Origin: an uncultured Burkholderiales bacterium
GTDB taxonomy: Bacteria; Pseudomonadota; Gammaproteobacteria; Burkholderiales; Burkholderiaceae_C
Assembly (NCBI GenBank): GCA_903871545.1
Contig: CAIQHG010000049.1
Location: 62,001-126,000, forward strand
DNA length: 64,000 nucleotides
Reading direction: 5' to 3'
The notes under the pieces were generated by a model. The model worked only from the letters and a program-made list of their open reading frames with translations. It had not been told where the DNA came from and made no database searches. Positions within the stretch are counted from its first letter, which is position 1; the number at the start of each line of letters is the position of its first letter. The translations under genes were made by a program, and so were the position numbers. Below, one piece after another: positions 1-10,791 of the stretch.

Positions 1-96
1 CAGACAAAATTTTATTTACCCTCATGCTTTTAATCCTTAAAATATGTTTCAGCTTATTTTAAACCTTCAAATGTTTGAGAAATTAATTATTGACGC

Positions 97-2490
97 TTGG
101 GTAAAAAGCGTCAAAGATCAGATTATTTTCAATTTGAACGATATTCGGTAAAACGGGATCACAACATCAGAAAAAATCATCATCCTAAAGGCGGTTTTAG
201 CCCAAAAAAACCTACTCAGGTTTTGCAGCATTCATTACAGACCTCCCTGAGTCAGGCGATTCATCACCACAAATTAGGCGAATACGAGAGAGCTGAAAAA
301 CTATATATAACAATAATTCAAAAAGATACTTGTCATTTTGACGGTCTTCAGTTGTTAGGCACTTTATATGCTCAGACCCATCACTGGGATCGAGCCGTTG
401 AGTTGCTCTCAAAAGCTCACGCATTAAATCCCCTACATTCCAGCGTGCTCAATAACTTAGGTTTTTGTTACAAAGAGCTTAAAGAATTTGAAAAAGCAAT
501 TGATTGCTTTAACCAAACTATTCGTATAAAACCTGATTACTCCGAGGCCTACAACAACCGAGGTAACGTTTACAAAGATTTAAGAGAAAATTTACTCGCC
601 TTAATAGATTATGAGTCTTCAATCATCCACTCACCTCAAAACAGTCAGGCTTACTACAACCTCAGTCAACTATATTTTGAGCAAGGTTTATACGCTAAAG
701 CCATCAAGGGTTACGATAGATCGCTGATTATTAATCCCCATTACCATGAAGCATTGACCAACAAAGCTTTAGTACAAAATACGCTAGGAGAGAGTACAAA
801 TTGCATACAGACTTGTGAGTATGCACTTAAATTAAATCCTCACAATTCACAAGCTTTAAACCACAAAGGCACGGCATTAAAAAATTTGGGATTAATGGAT
901 GAGGCTATTAAATGTTTTAAAACCGCGTCTGATATCTCGCCTTATTTCGTTGATCCCATCATCAATCACGGTCAAACCCTGGTCTTGCTTGGACAATTGC
1001 ACAAAGCGTTAAGCCTTTACTGCCTAGCATTTAGTCTGGACCCCGCATCCGAAGAGTTATTGCTCAATAGAGCGGTTTTGTACAAAGACTTAAAAAAGTT
1101 TAATGAAGCTTTGCAAGATTATGAAACCCTATTTAGCATAAACCCCAAACACGGCTCAGCATACTTTAACAGAGCTAATTTATACAGTGATTTAGGGTTG
1201 TATGCTAAAGCTCTAAAGGATTACGATCTGGCCCTGAAGTTCTCCCCTCTCAATGCGAAGGCATTTAACAACAGAGGAAATTTAGTTGCTAAGACGAGTG
1301 AGGACAGTTCAATATTTTTAGATTATGTGCGGTCCATAGAAATTGATCCTGGATACAGCGATGCATACAATAATTTAGGTGTGTACTTGCACGAGAGATT
1401 GGAGTTAGACCAAGCTAGTGCTTGTTTTAGTCAAGCGGCGTTATTGAACAGCACACTTATTGATCCAATTTGGAACAGCGCACTGGTGAGTCTTCTTAAG
1501 GGAGACTACGATACAGGTTTTAAGTATTTTGAAAGCAGGTGGGACAATCCCAGGTTAGGCCTAAAAAACTCTCCCAAATTATTTGCAAAGCCCATTTGGC
1601 TTGGGCAGACGGATATAAATAATAAGAAAATAATTCTCTATTGTGAGCAGGGTCTAGGCGACTCGCTTCAATTCTCTAGATATATCCCCCTTTTGGTTAA
1701 AGCTGGGGCAAAGATTACTCTTTTCATTCAACTTGAGTTGGTGTGCCTCTTAAAAGAAATGAAAGGTTTAGAGAAAATAATACCTTATCAAAACACCTCA
1801 CAATTGATTCTAGAGGCTGAGCAGAACGATTTTATTTGTCCCTTGATGAGCCTTGCTCTAGCTTTTAAAACCAACCTAACCTCAAACCCACCTCCCGCGC
1901 CATTTGAGGTAAAGGTTGATACATTCAAAAAACAAAAATGGCGAGCATTTTTAGAGCCGCAAATAGACAAATTCAACAACAGGCTTAAGTCTAATGAGAC
2001 CAGTGGAAAATCATATCCCCGTGAGATGAAAAAAATCGGTATCGTCTGGAGTGGAAGACAATCCCATGAAAACGATCGAAGACGCTCAATAGCGTTCTCT
2101 TTTCTCTTTAACCTCTTACCCAAGAAACATGTTTATGTGAGTTTACAAAAAGAAATTCGAGAAAGTGATTTAGATGACGTAGCGAGTGCCGCAAAAAACC
2201 AAGATTATAATTTTCTAGACGTAAATAAGGATATAGAAGATTTTTCGGACACGGCTGCGATCATTAATGCATTAGATTTGGTCATTTGCGTGGACACGAG
2301 CGTTGCCCATCTAGCTGGCTCTATGAATAAGCCCACTTGGATATTGTTACCCTACGCCCCCGATTGGCGCTGGCTTTTGGAGACGGATAAAAGTTCTTGG
2401 TACCCTGGGCTTAAAGTTTTTAGACAAACGCAGAACCGTCATTGGGGAGATGTTTTACAAAATGTAAGTGCAGAATTAAATCTCATCTGA
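97..2490 (+). CDS. TPR-repeat protein with C-terminal glycosyltransferase family 9-like domain (TTG start)
   Basis: Repeated TPR motifs (e.g. AYNNRGNVYKDL, AFNNRGNL, AYNNLGVYL); C-term KIGIVWSGR...DLVICVDTSVAHLAGSMNKPTWILLPYAPDWRW typical of TPR-GT9 fusion proteins. Confidence 0.85.
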   Translation: MGKKRQRSDYFQFERYSVKRDHNIRKNHHPKGGFSPKKPTQVLQHSLQTSLSQAIHHHKLGEYERAEKLYITIIQKDTCHFDGLQLLGTLYAQTHHWDRAVELLSKAHALNPLHSSVLNNLGFCYKELKEFEKAIDCFNQTIRIKPDYSEAYNNRGNVYKDLRENLLALIDYESSIIHSPQNSQAYYNLSQLYFEQGLYAKAIKGYDRSLIINPHYHEALTNKALVQNTLGESTNCIQTCEYALKLNPHNSQALNHKGTALKNLGLMDEAIKCFKTASDISPYFVDPIINHGQTLVLLGQLHKALSLYCLAFSLDPASEELLLNRAVLYKDLKKFNEALQDYETLFSINPKHGSAYFNRANLYSDLGLYAKALKDYDLALKFSPLNAKAFNNRGNLVAKTSEDSSIFLDYVRSIEIDPGYSDAYNNLGVYLHERLELDQASACFSQAALLNSTLIDPIWNSALVSLLKGDYDTGFKYFESRWDNPRLGLKNSPKLFAKPIWLGQTDINNKKIILYCEQGLGDSLQFSRYIPLLVKAGAKITLFIQLELVCLLKEMKGLEKIIPYQNTSQLILEAEQNDFICPLMSLALAFKTNLTSNPPPAPFEVKVDTFKKQKWRAFLEPQIDKFNNRLKSNETSGKSYPREMKKIGIVWSGRQSHENDRRRSIAFSFLFNLLPKKHVYVSLQKEIRESDLDDVASAAKNQDYNFLDVNKDIEDFSDTAAIINALDLVICVDTSVAHLAGSMNKPTWILLPYAPDWRWLLETDKSSWYPGLKVFRQTQNRHWGDVLQNVSAELNLI

Positions 2491-2508
2491 AATTAACGCA
2501 CGAAAAGA

Positions 2509-3738
2509 TTAAGATTTCGGGGGGGAGGTTTCAACAATATGACGCTTTTGCATATCTGAAATATATTGATCCCCATAGCCAAGGGATCTGAGTAACTCAA
2601 CAGTGTGCTCCCCTATTTGCGGAGGATTCATTCTAATCGGCAATCTTTTCGAGTCCATAGCAATAGGTAAAAGTGGAACCTTGGTTGTTTTGCCAACATT
2701 GATACCGTCAGTTAGCTCAATAGTAGATAGCCCATTGGTTGCTAACAAATGGGGGTCATTAAATAATTCCTCCGGCTTAGTAATAGGTGCAAAGGGTAAG
2801 GCGTTGTCCTCAAAAATCTTTGTGATCTCTTGTACAGAAAATTCTAAAAGCCTCTTTCTAAGTTCGGGAATCAAAGTTGCACGATTAGAAACCCTAGCAT
2901 TGTTGGTAGACAATTCTTTGGAATTCTTTAAATCATTAAATTTAAATTTTTCACAAAAGATTTTCCATTGGGTATCAGTCACCACAGCGAGAAAAATTTG
3001 AGCATCCTCTTTAGCGTGAAAAATATCATAAATTCCCCAAGCAGAGATTCGCTCCGGCATAGGCTTGGCAGGATTACCGGTAACCGCATACTGCATCATA
3101 TGCTGTCCCATTAAGAAAACATTATTCTCAAACAAGGATGTCTGCACTTTTTGTCCCTCACCCGTGGCGTCCAACTGCCTTAATGCTGCCATAGCACCCA
3201 TCGCACCAAAAATACCGCCCATGATGTCGTTCACAGACGTGCCAGCTCTCAAAGGACGTCCAAGTGGACCCGTCATATAGGCAAGACCACCCATCATTTG
3301 TACAACCTCATCCAAAGCGGTTCGGTGATCGTAGGGGCCAGGCAAGAAGCCTTTATGGGAGACATAGATGAGTCTTGGGTTTAATTTAGATAGATTTTCA
3401 TAATCTAGTCCGAGCGCTTTCATGGCTCCGGATTTAAAATTCTCACTCACAACGTCAGCACTTGAAATAAGCTTTAGTGCGATCTCCATACCCTCAGGGG
3501 ATTTAAGGTCCAAGCCGATACTTTTCTTATTTCTATTGAACATGGGAAAGAAGCCTGCCCCTGACCCCATTAATCCTCTTGTTTTGTCCCCGCCTAAGGG
3601 CTCTACCTTAATGACCTCTGCCCCCATATCTGCCAAAATCATGCCGCAAGTTGGGCCCATAACCATGTGCGTAAACTCAATGACACGAATGCCCTTATAA
3701 GGCAATTCTTCTTTGTGAGAGCCACTTTTGTTGATCAT
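2509..3738 (-). CDS. CaiB/BaiF family (class III) CoA-transferase
   Basis: GIRVIEFTHMVMGPTCGMILADMGAEVIKVEPLGGDKTR; RNKKSIGLDLKSPEG motifs. Confidence 0.9.
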   Translation of the reverse strand: MINKSGSHKEELPYKGIRVIEFTHMVMGPTCGMILADMGAEVIKVEPLGGDKTRGLMGSGAGFFPMFNRNKKSIGLDLKSPEGMEIALKLISSADVVSENFKSGAMKALGLDYENLSKLNPRLIYVSHKGFLPGPYDHRTALDEVVQMMGGLAYMTGPLGRPLRAGTSVNDIMGGIFGAMGAMAALRQLDATGEGQKVQTSLFENNVFLMGQHMMQYAVTGNPAKPMPERISAWGIYDIFHAKEDAQIFLAVVTDTQWKIFCEKFKFNDLKNSKELSTNNARVSNRATLIPELRKRLLEFSVQEITKIFEDNALPFAPITKPEELFNDPHLLATNGLSTIELTDGINVGKTTKVPLLPIAMDSKRLPIRMNPPQIGEHTVELLRSLGYGDQYISDMQKRHIVETSPPKS

Positions 3739-3843
3739 AAGAAATTAGAAAATTAGGATTCACGTATTAAAAAGAAAGTGAGTAAAGTCTTTTCTAAGGG
3801 ATAATGAATTCTATTCTTTATTAGACAATCACACCATCCCATT

Positions 3844-4584
3844 TTGAACCAAGCAACAGATAACCCTCACGCGCTTTACAGCTCAAAAAAAGATGCATTT
3901 ATAGGTGGTGTCAAAGATGCACTTGGTCCCCCAGCAATCGTTTTATTTGCGGGAATGGTGGGGTTTGGGGCCATGGGGAGAACCAACGGGTTAGACCTTT
4001 GGTTCACAGGTTTTTGTAGTACGGTTATGTTTGCACTGCCTGGACAAATTATCTTACTTGAGATGATTTTGTCCCACAGCTCACTGACTGCTATCGCTTT
4101 GGCGGTCACACTTACCTCTGCTCGGTTTGTGACTATGACGCTCACACTTTTCCCCCAATTTAGTGAAAAAGATAAAAAAAATAAGCTTGCTTTTGCCGCC
4201 GTGCATTTTCTAGCCATGACGGCTTGGGCCGTTTCGATGCGAGAGTTTCCAAAAATAAAAATGGAGTATCGTCAAAGCTATTTTGTTGGACTCGGACTAT
4301 TTTGTTGGACGCTCGCTTTGCCCGCAACAGCCCTTGGTTACCTTCTAGCTGGGATTGTGTCCAAAACGGTAACTATAGGGCTAATCTTTATAAATCCACT
4401 CTTTTTCGTTTTAACCTTTACGGAGATCAAAGCGAGTTGGAGTAGATTTGCAGTCTTAATGGGGTGCATCTTGGGCCCGATTTTCTACAGCTTAGATCCT
4501 GACAGTAGCCTACTTTTATCTGGACTAATGGGTGGCACTTTTGCTTACTGGGTAGATAGAAGATATGTTCGTAAATTAACATGA
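3844..4584 (+). CDS. azlC: AzlC family branched-chain amino acid permease (TTG start)
   Basis: AzlC-like hydrophobic protein, followed with 4-bp overlap by AzlD-like ORF. Confidence 0.8.
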   Translation: MNQATDNPHALYSSKKDAFIGGVKDALGPPAIVLFAGMVGFGAMGRTNGLDLWFTGFCSTVMFALPGQIILLEMILSHSSLTAIALAVTLTSARFVTMTLTLFPQFSEKDKKNKLAFAAVHFLAMTAWAVSMREFPKIKMEYRQSYFVGLGLFCWTLALPATALGYLLAGIVSKTVTIGLIFINPLFFVLTFTEIKASWSRFAVLMGCILGPIFYSLDPDSSLLLSGLMGGTFAYWVDRRYVRKLT

Positions 4585-4937
4585 CACCTCAAATTGAACT
4601 AAATAACTCAGAACTATGGATTGCCCTTTTATCTGCCTGCATAGGAACCTATTTTTGTAGGTCCATTGGAGTGGTCTTGTCGGGCCGAGTGGATCAAAAT
4701 AGTGAGTTCTTTATATGGCTTACCTGCGTCACATATGCAATGGTTGCAGCGTTGACTACGCGCCTGATCATCCTACCCCTTGGTTTACTATCATCGGTGC
4801 CACTTTGGGTGAGGATTTTGGTATGCCTTGTGACGGTTGTAGTAATGGTTTGGGGTAATAAGCGTAGATTAGGTCCCGCTTTGGTGGTCGGAATAACTTG
4901 TCTTATGACTTATGTAAGTTTTTTCCACCATGCTTGA
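4581..4937 (+). CDS. azlD: AzlD family protein
   Basis: Small 118-aa membrane protein directly overlapping azlC. Confidence 0.75.
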   Translation: MTPQIELNNSELWIALLSACIGTYFCRSIGVVLSGRVDQNSEFFIWLTCVTYAMVAALTTRLIILPLGLLSSVPLWVRILVCLVTVVVMVWGNKRRLGPALVVGITCLMTYVSFFHHA

Positions 4938-4984
4938 AGTTTTAGAATATCATATGCTTTCAATAACTTAAAAATAGGAAATTT

Positions 4985-5677
4985 ATGTTGAAGTTCTTTT
5001 TCAATGCTGCACCTAATCCCATGAAAGTAGCTCTTTTATTAGAAGAGCTCGGATTAGAGTTTGAGCCAATTCCTGTGGATACACGCAAAGGCGATCAATT
5101 CAAGCCTGAGTTCGTCAAATTAAATCCCAATTCAAAAGTACCCTGTATTGTGGACAAAGGGGTGACTGTTTTTGATAGTAATGCAATTTTGCTTTACTTG
5201 GCAGAGAGAGAGGGAAAATTCTTAGCTGGGGATTTAGGAACGCAAAAAAGGGCTGAATTATTATCATGGTTGATGTTCATTGCCACCGGAATTGGTCCTT
5301 ACTCAGGCCAATCGGTGCATTTCAGGCACGCAGCGCCAGAGCCTAAAGAGTACGCACTCAACCGCTACGATTTTGAAGCACACAGGCATTGGAGTATCTT
5401 GGATGATCACCTCAAGCACAACACTTACATGCTAGGAGACGAATACTCAATTGTTGATATGGCTTTTTGGGGCTGGGTCAGAATGGTCCCCTATGTATTG
5501 GGATTGGAAAATGCCTGGGAAAAATATCCGAACTTAAAGCGTCTATTAGATCTTATCAACACAAGGCCAGCAGCCAAAAGAGCTGATGAGTTAAAAACGA
5601 AATTTACTTTCAAAACCGAATTAGATCAAGAAGCACGAAACTTTTTATTTCCTCAGAATAAAAGACTTAAAACCTAA
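4985..5677 (+). CDS. Glutathione S-transferase family protein
   Basis: Thioredoxin-fold N-term (NAAPNPMKVALLLEELGLEFEPIPVDTRKGDQ...NPNSKVPCIVD), GST C-term. Confidence 0.9.
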   Translation: MLKFFFNAAPNPMKVALLLEELGLEFEPIPVDTRKGDQFKPEFVKLNPNSKVPCIVDKGVTVFDSNAILLYLAEREGKFLAGDLGTQKRAELLSWLMFIATGIGPYSGQSVHFRHAAPEPKEYALNRYDFEAHRHWSILDDHLKHNTYMLGDEYSIVDMAFWGWVRMVPYVLGLENAWEKYPNLKRLLDLINTRPAAKRADELKTKFTFKTELDQEARNFLFPQNKRLKT

Positions 5678-5813
5678 CTTCTTTTGGTTTTTGAATTCAG
5701 CCACCCTGCATAGTTATTGAGTTTAATTTACGTGGTGGCTGATTCATTTCGACAAAGATTAGTGCGTCAAAATTACCATTGCACAGTAGTCCCTCCTTTA
5801 AAGTAAACCATAT

Positions 5814-6788
5814 ATGTTTTTAAACGAACATCCATTTCAAATTGGTATTGATTTGGGAGGAACGAAGATTGAGCTGGTTGTTTTAGACTCTAATCAAAAA
5901 CAAGTTTACAGAAAAAGAATAGACACTCAAGCTTATAAAGGGGCTGAACACATCTTAGATCAGATCGCAACTCTTTATGAGCCGGTCAAAAGAATATATT
6001 CAAATCACACACTTGGCGTTGGCACACCCGGCTCTTTATCCCAGCTCACTGGGTTGCTGAGAAACTCAAACACCACTTGTTTGAACGGGCTTGCCCTGCA
6101 GCAATTGATTGAGGACAAACTGGGGCACGCTGTGGTCTGCGAAAACGATGCCAATTGCTTCGCATTCGCTGAGGCACTTCTAGGCTCAGGCAAAGGCTAC
6201 GAATGCGTCTTTGGAGTTATTATTGGGACGGGATGTGGAGGGGGCTGGGTCTTTAATAAAAAAATCAGAACAGGACCCCAAAGAATTGCGGGCGAATGGG
6301 GCCATACGGTTTTAGATCCTCAGGGTCTGGAGTGCTTTTGCGGTCAACGCGGGTGCGTAGAAACTTTCATTTCTGGCTCTGGGGTTGAACGTCATTATGC
6401 GCTCACTCAACCCAGCAACGCAAAGTCAAAAAAATGTGAAGAGATATTTTTTCTGTCATCCCAAACACATGCCCAAGCTAATGAATCTTACTCAGACGCT
6501 ATAAAAGTTGTTGACATGTTTTATTCAAATATGGGGCAATCACTGGCCAATCTCATTAACACTGTAGATCCTGACGTGGTGATCCTTGGTGGAGGACTAT
6601 CCAATATTGACGGAATTACGCAAAGAGCGACTCTGGAGGTTAAAAAAAGGGTTTTTACCTCAGAATTCACAACCCCTATCCTAAGGCACACATTGGGGGA
6701 CTCTGCGGGAGTGATTGGTGCAGCACTTATCGGGGCAGATTTGTATGACCCAACACAAGCCGACTCTCAAGCCCAAAGATCTTTTTGA
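5814..6788 (+). CDS. ROK family sugar kinase (N-acetylglucosamine kinase/fructokinase-like)
   Basis: IGIDLGGTKIELVVLD, IGTGCGGGWV, GEWGHTVLDPQGLECFCGQRGCVETFISG ROK/zinc motif. Confidence 0.92.
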   Translation: MFLNEHPFQIGIDLGGTKIELVVLDSNQKQVYRKRIDTQAYKGAEHILDQIATLYEPVKRIYSNHTLGVGTPGSLSQLTGLLRNSNTTCLNGLALQQLIEDKLGHAVVCENDANCFAFAEALLGSGKGYECVFGVIIGTGCGGGWVFNKKIRTGPQRIAGEWGHTVLDPQGLECFCGQRGCVETFISGSGVERHYALTQPSNAKSKKCEEIFFLSSQTHAQANESYSDAIKVVDMFYSNMGQSLANLINTVDPDVVILGGGLSNIDGITQRATLEVKKRVFTSEFTTPILRHTLGDSAGVIGAALIGADLYDPTQADSQAQRSF

Positions 6789-7378
6789 TCAGATTTATTA
6801 TAAAAAGACGAGCTTTGAACTATGATTGATAGCTCATGTTTGCCTGGTAAAACCTCGATCAAGTCGCCCGATTTGATACTCCCCGTTTTCAAAACCCTCA
6901 AATACCAACCGCTTCGCTTGCTTTGTATCATTGCTTTAGCTGCGCCGTTCCAGCCCATTTTGATATTGAATTTAAAGCAAGGTTCTCGAAATTTAACAAC
7001 CTCCAACAAGCACTCTCCAATCAACCATTGATCACCTACAAAGACAGTTGACTCATTGAAGCCTTTAATTGTCAAGTTTTCCCCAAATGTCCCCCAAGTA
7101 AGCATTTGTTTTGGAACATTGTTTTTAGCCAAACACTCAGTCCAAAATTCATAATGCTCGTAGGGATAAGCGTAGATGGCTTTATCTGCCCCACCGTGCA
7201 CGACCAAGTTAGCTTGCTCGTCCCCCTCTAGGCCTAAATAGCCTACACGCTGAATGACTGGGTTATCAGGACCACTCACTGTTTTTTTGTTAATTGCGGA
7301 CAGAACACTCTTTCCATGTTGAGTCGTCGAATCTACCAAATCGCTAATACGTCCCTTGTTTATGCTTAAAATTGACAT
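6767..7378 (-). CDS. MOSC domain-containing protein (YiiM-like)
   Basis: GLEGDEQANLVVHGGADKAIYAYPYEHYEFW MOSC motif; MSILSIN start chosen. Confidence 0.88.
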   Translation of the reverse strand: MSILSINKGRISDLVDSTTQHGKSVLSAINKKTVSGPDNPVIQRVGYLGLEGDEQANLVVHGGADKAIYAYPYEHYEFWTECLAKNNVPKQMLTWGTFGENLTIKGFNESTVFVGDQWLIGECLLEVVKFREPCFKFNIKMGWNGAAKAMIQSKRSGWYLRVLKTGSIKSGDLIEVLPGKHELSIIVQSSSFYNKSDQKDLWA

Positions 7379-7497
7379 CTTTAGCCCCCAGATCAAGAGT
7401 CTTTACTGATATTATTGGTTCCGTCCTTGAGTCATTTATTGCCCAAAGATTTAACATTCGATAGATCCATTATTATTAATCAAAAACCCAAAACTTT

Positions 7498-8097
7498 ATG
7501 AATGATTCTTTAGTTGAACAATTAAGTGAAAAACAACTAATCAGAGAACTAATTGAGAATTGGGCACTTTGGAGGGACGCTGGCGAATGGGACCGCTTTA
7601 AAACGGTCTGGCACTCAGACGGTGTCATGATGGCTACTTGGTTTCAAGGGTCTTTCGAGGAGTTTATTAAAGTAACCATTGAGGGTTGGAACAAAGGAGT
7701 CAGTATTTTGCATTTCCTTGGAGGATCGACCATTGATTTGAGAGCCAACAAGGCAATAGCTCAAACCAAAATGACTATTTCTCAAAGGGGCCCCGTAGAC
7801 GGCGTCTTGTGCGATGTGGTTTGTACGGGCAGATTTTACGATTTTCTTGAAAAAAGAGAGGGCAAATGGGGCCTTGTGCTGCGCCAACCCATCTATGAAA
7901 AAGACAGGATAGATCCCCTTGACCCAAGCGCAGTTCTTAAACTAGACGATACCCTACTATCTCAATTCCCAGAAGGTTATAAACACCTAGCCTACATTCA
8001 AACAAAAATTGGTTATGTTGTTAAAAAAGATATGCCCATGCTTAAGGGCCTAGAGGTTCAGGCGCTTTACGCTCGGGGACGTGAGTGGCTGGGGTAA
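7498..8097 (+). CDS. Nuclear transport factor 2 / SnoaL-like family protein
   Basis: LIRELIENWALWRDAGEWDRFKTVWHSDGVMMATWFQGSFEEF pattern. Confidence 0.7.
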   Translation: MNDSLVEQLSEKQLIRELIENWALWRDAGEWDRFKTVWHSDGVMMATWFQGSFEEFIKVTIEGWNKGVSILHFLGGSTIDLRANKAIAQTKMTISQRGPVDGVLCDVVCTGRFYDFLEKREGKWGLVLRQPIYEKDRIDPLDPSAVLKLDDTLLSQFPEGYKHLAYIQTKIGYVVKKDMPMLKGLEVQALYARGREWLG

Positions 8098-8105
8098 ACA
8101 TATCT

Positions 8106-9194
8106 ATGCAAAACTTTAATTCAGCCGTCCAGTACGCTCTAGATCATGAGGTCAAATGGACGCGAGATCCTAAAGCTGAACCCGACCTGTACGGAGTGCA
8201 TCACAGCGACCCAAAGCCCTGGGATACCCTTTTAGGGCCAGTGTATTCAAGGGCAGGCGTATCTGGAGTGATCCATTTAAACGGAAAATTGGTATGCTCA
8301 TTTGGAGAGCCGGGCAAAGCGGATCAGACGTTTAGCGTTGCCAAGAGCTATTTGGCATTGCTTGTTGGCAAAGCACTTGAGCTTGGAAAAATTCCGAGTT
8401 TGGATGCTTCCTTAACATCTTGCGTGCCAGGGATTGGATTTGATGATCCACATAATTCGCAAATTACGTGGAGACACTTACTCAATCAAACCAGCGAATG
8501 GGCTGGAACATGCTTTGGAATACCGGATCAAGTAGAGCGGTTTCGCCGCGTGGTGCTTGACCCAAAGCCAATTTTAGGAAACAAAGGGGACCCCAGAGAG
8601 TTACAAAAGCCTGGGACATACTGGGAATACAACGACGTGCGAATCAACCAATTGTCTTTGGCACTACTGCATATCTTCGGCTCTGAACTCTCTGAGGTAT
8701 TCAAGCACTACTTCCTCGAGCCCCTTGGTTGCGGAGAGAACTTTTCCTGGGAAGGGTACGCTTGCTCATGGGTTGATTTAAAGGATCCAGCAACGGGAGA
8801 ATTTAAAAAAACTCAATCTGTTCCAGGTGGAACACATTGGGGAGGAGGGGTACGTATTAGCGCATTTGATCAAGCACTCATCGGACAATTACTTTTGAAT
8901 AACGGCATTCATAAAAGTAATGGACAACAAAAAGAGTTGCTTAACAGTGCGTTCATTAAAGAGATGCGAACGCCCTGCCCCATTGCGCCTTTTTACGGCT
9001 TATTGACTTGGTTAAATCCAAACAGAAAGACTTTTCCGGGGGCAAGTAGCAACGCCTACTTTATGTTTGGAGCGGGTGGTAATTACGTTTGGATTGACCC
9101 CGAGCTTAACTGCGTCGTAGTCACCCGTTGGATTGATTCAGATTTCTATCCAACTTTTACAAATTTGATTGAAAAATCAATCAAGGGTTTTTGA
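8106..9194 (+). CDS. Beta-lactamase-related serine hydrolase (class C type)
   Basis: SVAK (SxxK), YND (YxN), GGTHWGGGVRISAFDQA; ATG at 8106 chosen over GTG at 8085. Confidence 0.8.
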   Translation: MQNFNSAVQYALDHEVKWTRDPKAEPDLYGVHHSDPKPWDTLLGPVYSRAGVSGVIHLNGKLVCSFGEPGKADQTFSVAKSYLALLVGKALELGKIPSLDASLTSCVPGIGFDDPHNSQITWRHLLNQTSEWAGTCFGIPDQVERFRRVVLDPKPILGNKGDPRELQKPGTYWEYNDVRINQLSLALLHIFGSELSEVFKHYFLEPLGCGENFSWEGYACSWVDLKDPATGEFKKTQSVPGGTHWGGGVRISAFDQALIGQLLLNNGIHKSNGQQKELLNSAFIKEMRTPCPIAPFYGLLTWLNPNRKTFPGASSNAYFMFGAGGNYVWIDPELNCVVVTRWIDSDFYPTFTNLIEKSIKGF

Positions 9195-9267
9195 AGTATC
9201 TGCTTTTAATAATCAATTACCTAAACAAACGTGTTGAATATAACGCAGGGGGGTACAAATGAGGAAT

Positions 9268-10791
9268 TCAATTCAATTTTTCGCTCCCTCCCCCAAGCGC
9301 TTTAAAAAGCGTAAATTCATTTGTATAGCTTGACAGCATCAAAGTAATTAAATTTTGCTTAGCCGCGTACAAAGACCTTTGCGAGTCTAGAACATTTAAG
9401 TAACTGTAAATGCCGTTATCATACCTGGCTTGAGAGAGTTTGAGACTAAGCTCTGTGGCCTGGACTAAGGATTTTTGAGAGCTGAGTTCATCTTTAATAT
9501 TTTCTTGCAATGCAAGGGCGTCAGCAACTTCTTTAAATGCATTTTGTATCAATTTTTCATATAAATTGATGGCAATTTTTTGATTGCTCTGAGCTATTTT
9601 TAAATTTGCAGATATCCTTCCACCATCAAATATAGGTAAGTTAATTTGCGGCATAAAAAGCCAAGATCTAGATCCCGCACTAAAGAGTCCATTTAACGCT
9701 GGGCTTGCAGTTCCGTAAAAAGTGGTCATTGAGATGCTAGGAAAATAAGCGGCCCTAGCCGCTCCTATGTTGGCATTAGCTGCAATCAATTGGTGCTCTG
9801 CATCTAAAATATCTGGACGCTGGGCAAGTAAATCTGATGGTATACCTGCAGGTGTTTCTATAACAGTAGGGGTATCCAAAAAGTCTGAGATTAGCAACTC
9901 AGGGGGTAAAGCTGCGCCCGCCAACAGAGTCAGTAAATTGGTATCTTGCGCAACCAAAGTCTTATATTTTGCAATATCAACTTTGGCACTCTCAACCGTA
10001 GAGCGTGACAGACTCAGGTCCAATTCGGAGATGACACCCAACTCAAACCTGCGTTTATCCATCTCCAACGTTTGCTGTTGCGCATTTAGTGTTTGCTCAG
10101 CCAGTTGAAGACGCAACCGGTCTGCAGACAAGGTCAGGTATTGTGTCGCTACTTGAGCAATCAAACTAACGCGAACAGTCTGCGCCGCCTCTGAGGTACT
10201 TAAGTACTGCTGAAAAGCTGAGTCTTTGAGGCTTTGCAACCGACCAAACATATCCAACTCGTAGGAGCTAAACCCAAGGCCAGCACTGTAGTCATGCATG
10301 ATGGATACTTGCCCGCTTTGGGATAGATTTGCTGGCGTCTTGGTTGCAGTATTTGCTAGAGTTGCATTTATTTTTGGAAACAAATCTGCGCTAGATACTT
10401 GGTACTGAGCCTGCGCTTTTTGAACCTGTAAAGCTACTACCCTTAAGTCCCTATTATTTTTTAAAGCTAAATTTATAATCTCTTTTAATTTTGCATCCCT
10501 TACAAAATCTTGCCATGAAAGAGAGAATTTTTTACTCTTTTGCTCTACATCCGCCACTGCCTTGAGGCTGGAGAGCTTACCGACATCAGTTCGCGGATAC
10601 GCACTTTGAACAGGAAGCTCAGGTCTTTCGTACTTTGAGACCAAAGGTGTGCACGCTTGTAGACTTAAAAGCCCTGCAAGCAGAGACCTGCAGGCTAGGG
10701 TCAATTTTCCTCCTGAAACTGGACTACTCTTTTTCGTGCCGATTAGATTAAATAAGTCAATAAGCGAAGTAAGGTTAGGGTGAGGAATCAT
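9268..10791 (-). CDS. RND efflux outer-membrane lipoprotein (NodT/OprM family)
   Basis: Lipobox LLSLQAC, GFSSYELDMFGRLQS, RPDILDAEHQLIAANANIGAARAAYFPSI. Confidence 0.93.
   Translation of the reverse strand: MIPHPNLTSLIDLFNLIGTKKSSPVSGGKLTLACRSLLAGLLSLQACTPLVSKYERPELPVQSAYPRTDVGKLSSLKAVADVEQKSKKFSLSWQDFVRDAKLKEIINLALKNNRDLRVVALQVQKAQAQYQVSSADLFPKINATLANTATKTPANLSQSGQVSIMHDYSAGLGFSSYELDMFGRLQSLKDSAFQQYLSTSEAAQTVRVSLIAQVATQYLTLSADRLRLQLAEQTLNAQQQTLEMDKRRFELGVISELDLSLSRSTVESAKVDIAKYKTLVAQDTNLLTLLAGAALPPELLISDFLDTPTVIETPAGIPSDLLAQRPDILDAEHQLIAANANIGAARAAYFPSISMTTFYGTASPALNGLFSAGSRSWLFMPQINLPIFDGGRISANLKIAQSNQKIAINLYEKLIQNAFKEVADALALQENIKDELSSQKSLVQATELSLKLSQARYDNGIYSYLNVLDSQRSLYAAKQNLITLMLSSYTNEFTLFKALGGGSEKLN

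Noticed and set aside
54-424. ORF 212-424 on the minus strand
   Set aside because: Lies within the TPR gene; no recognizable domain or start context.
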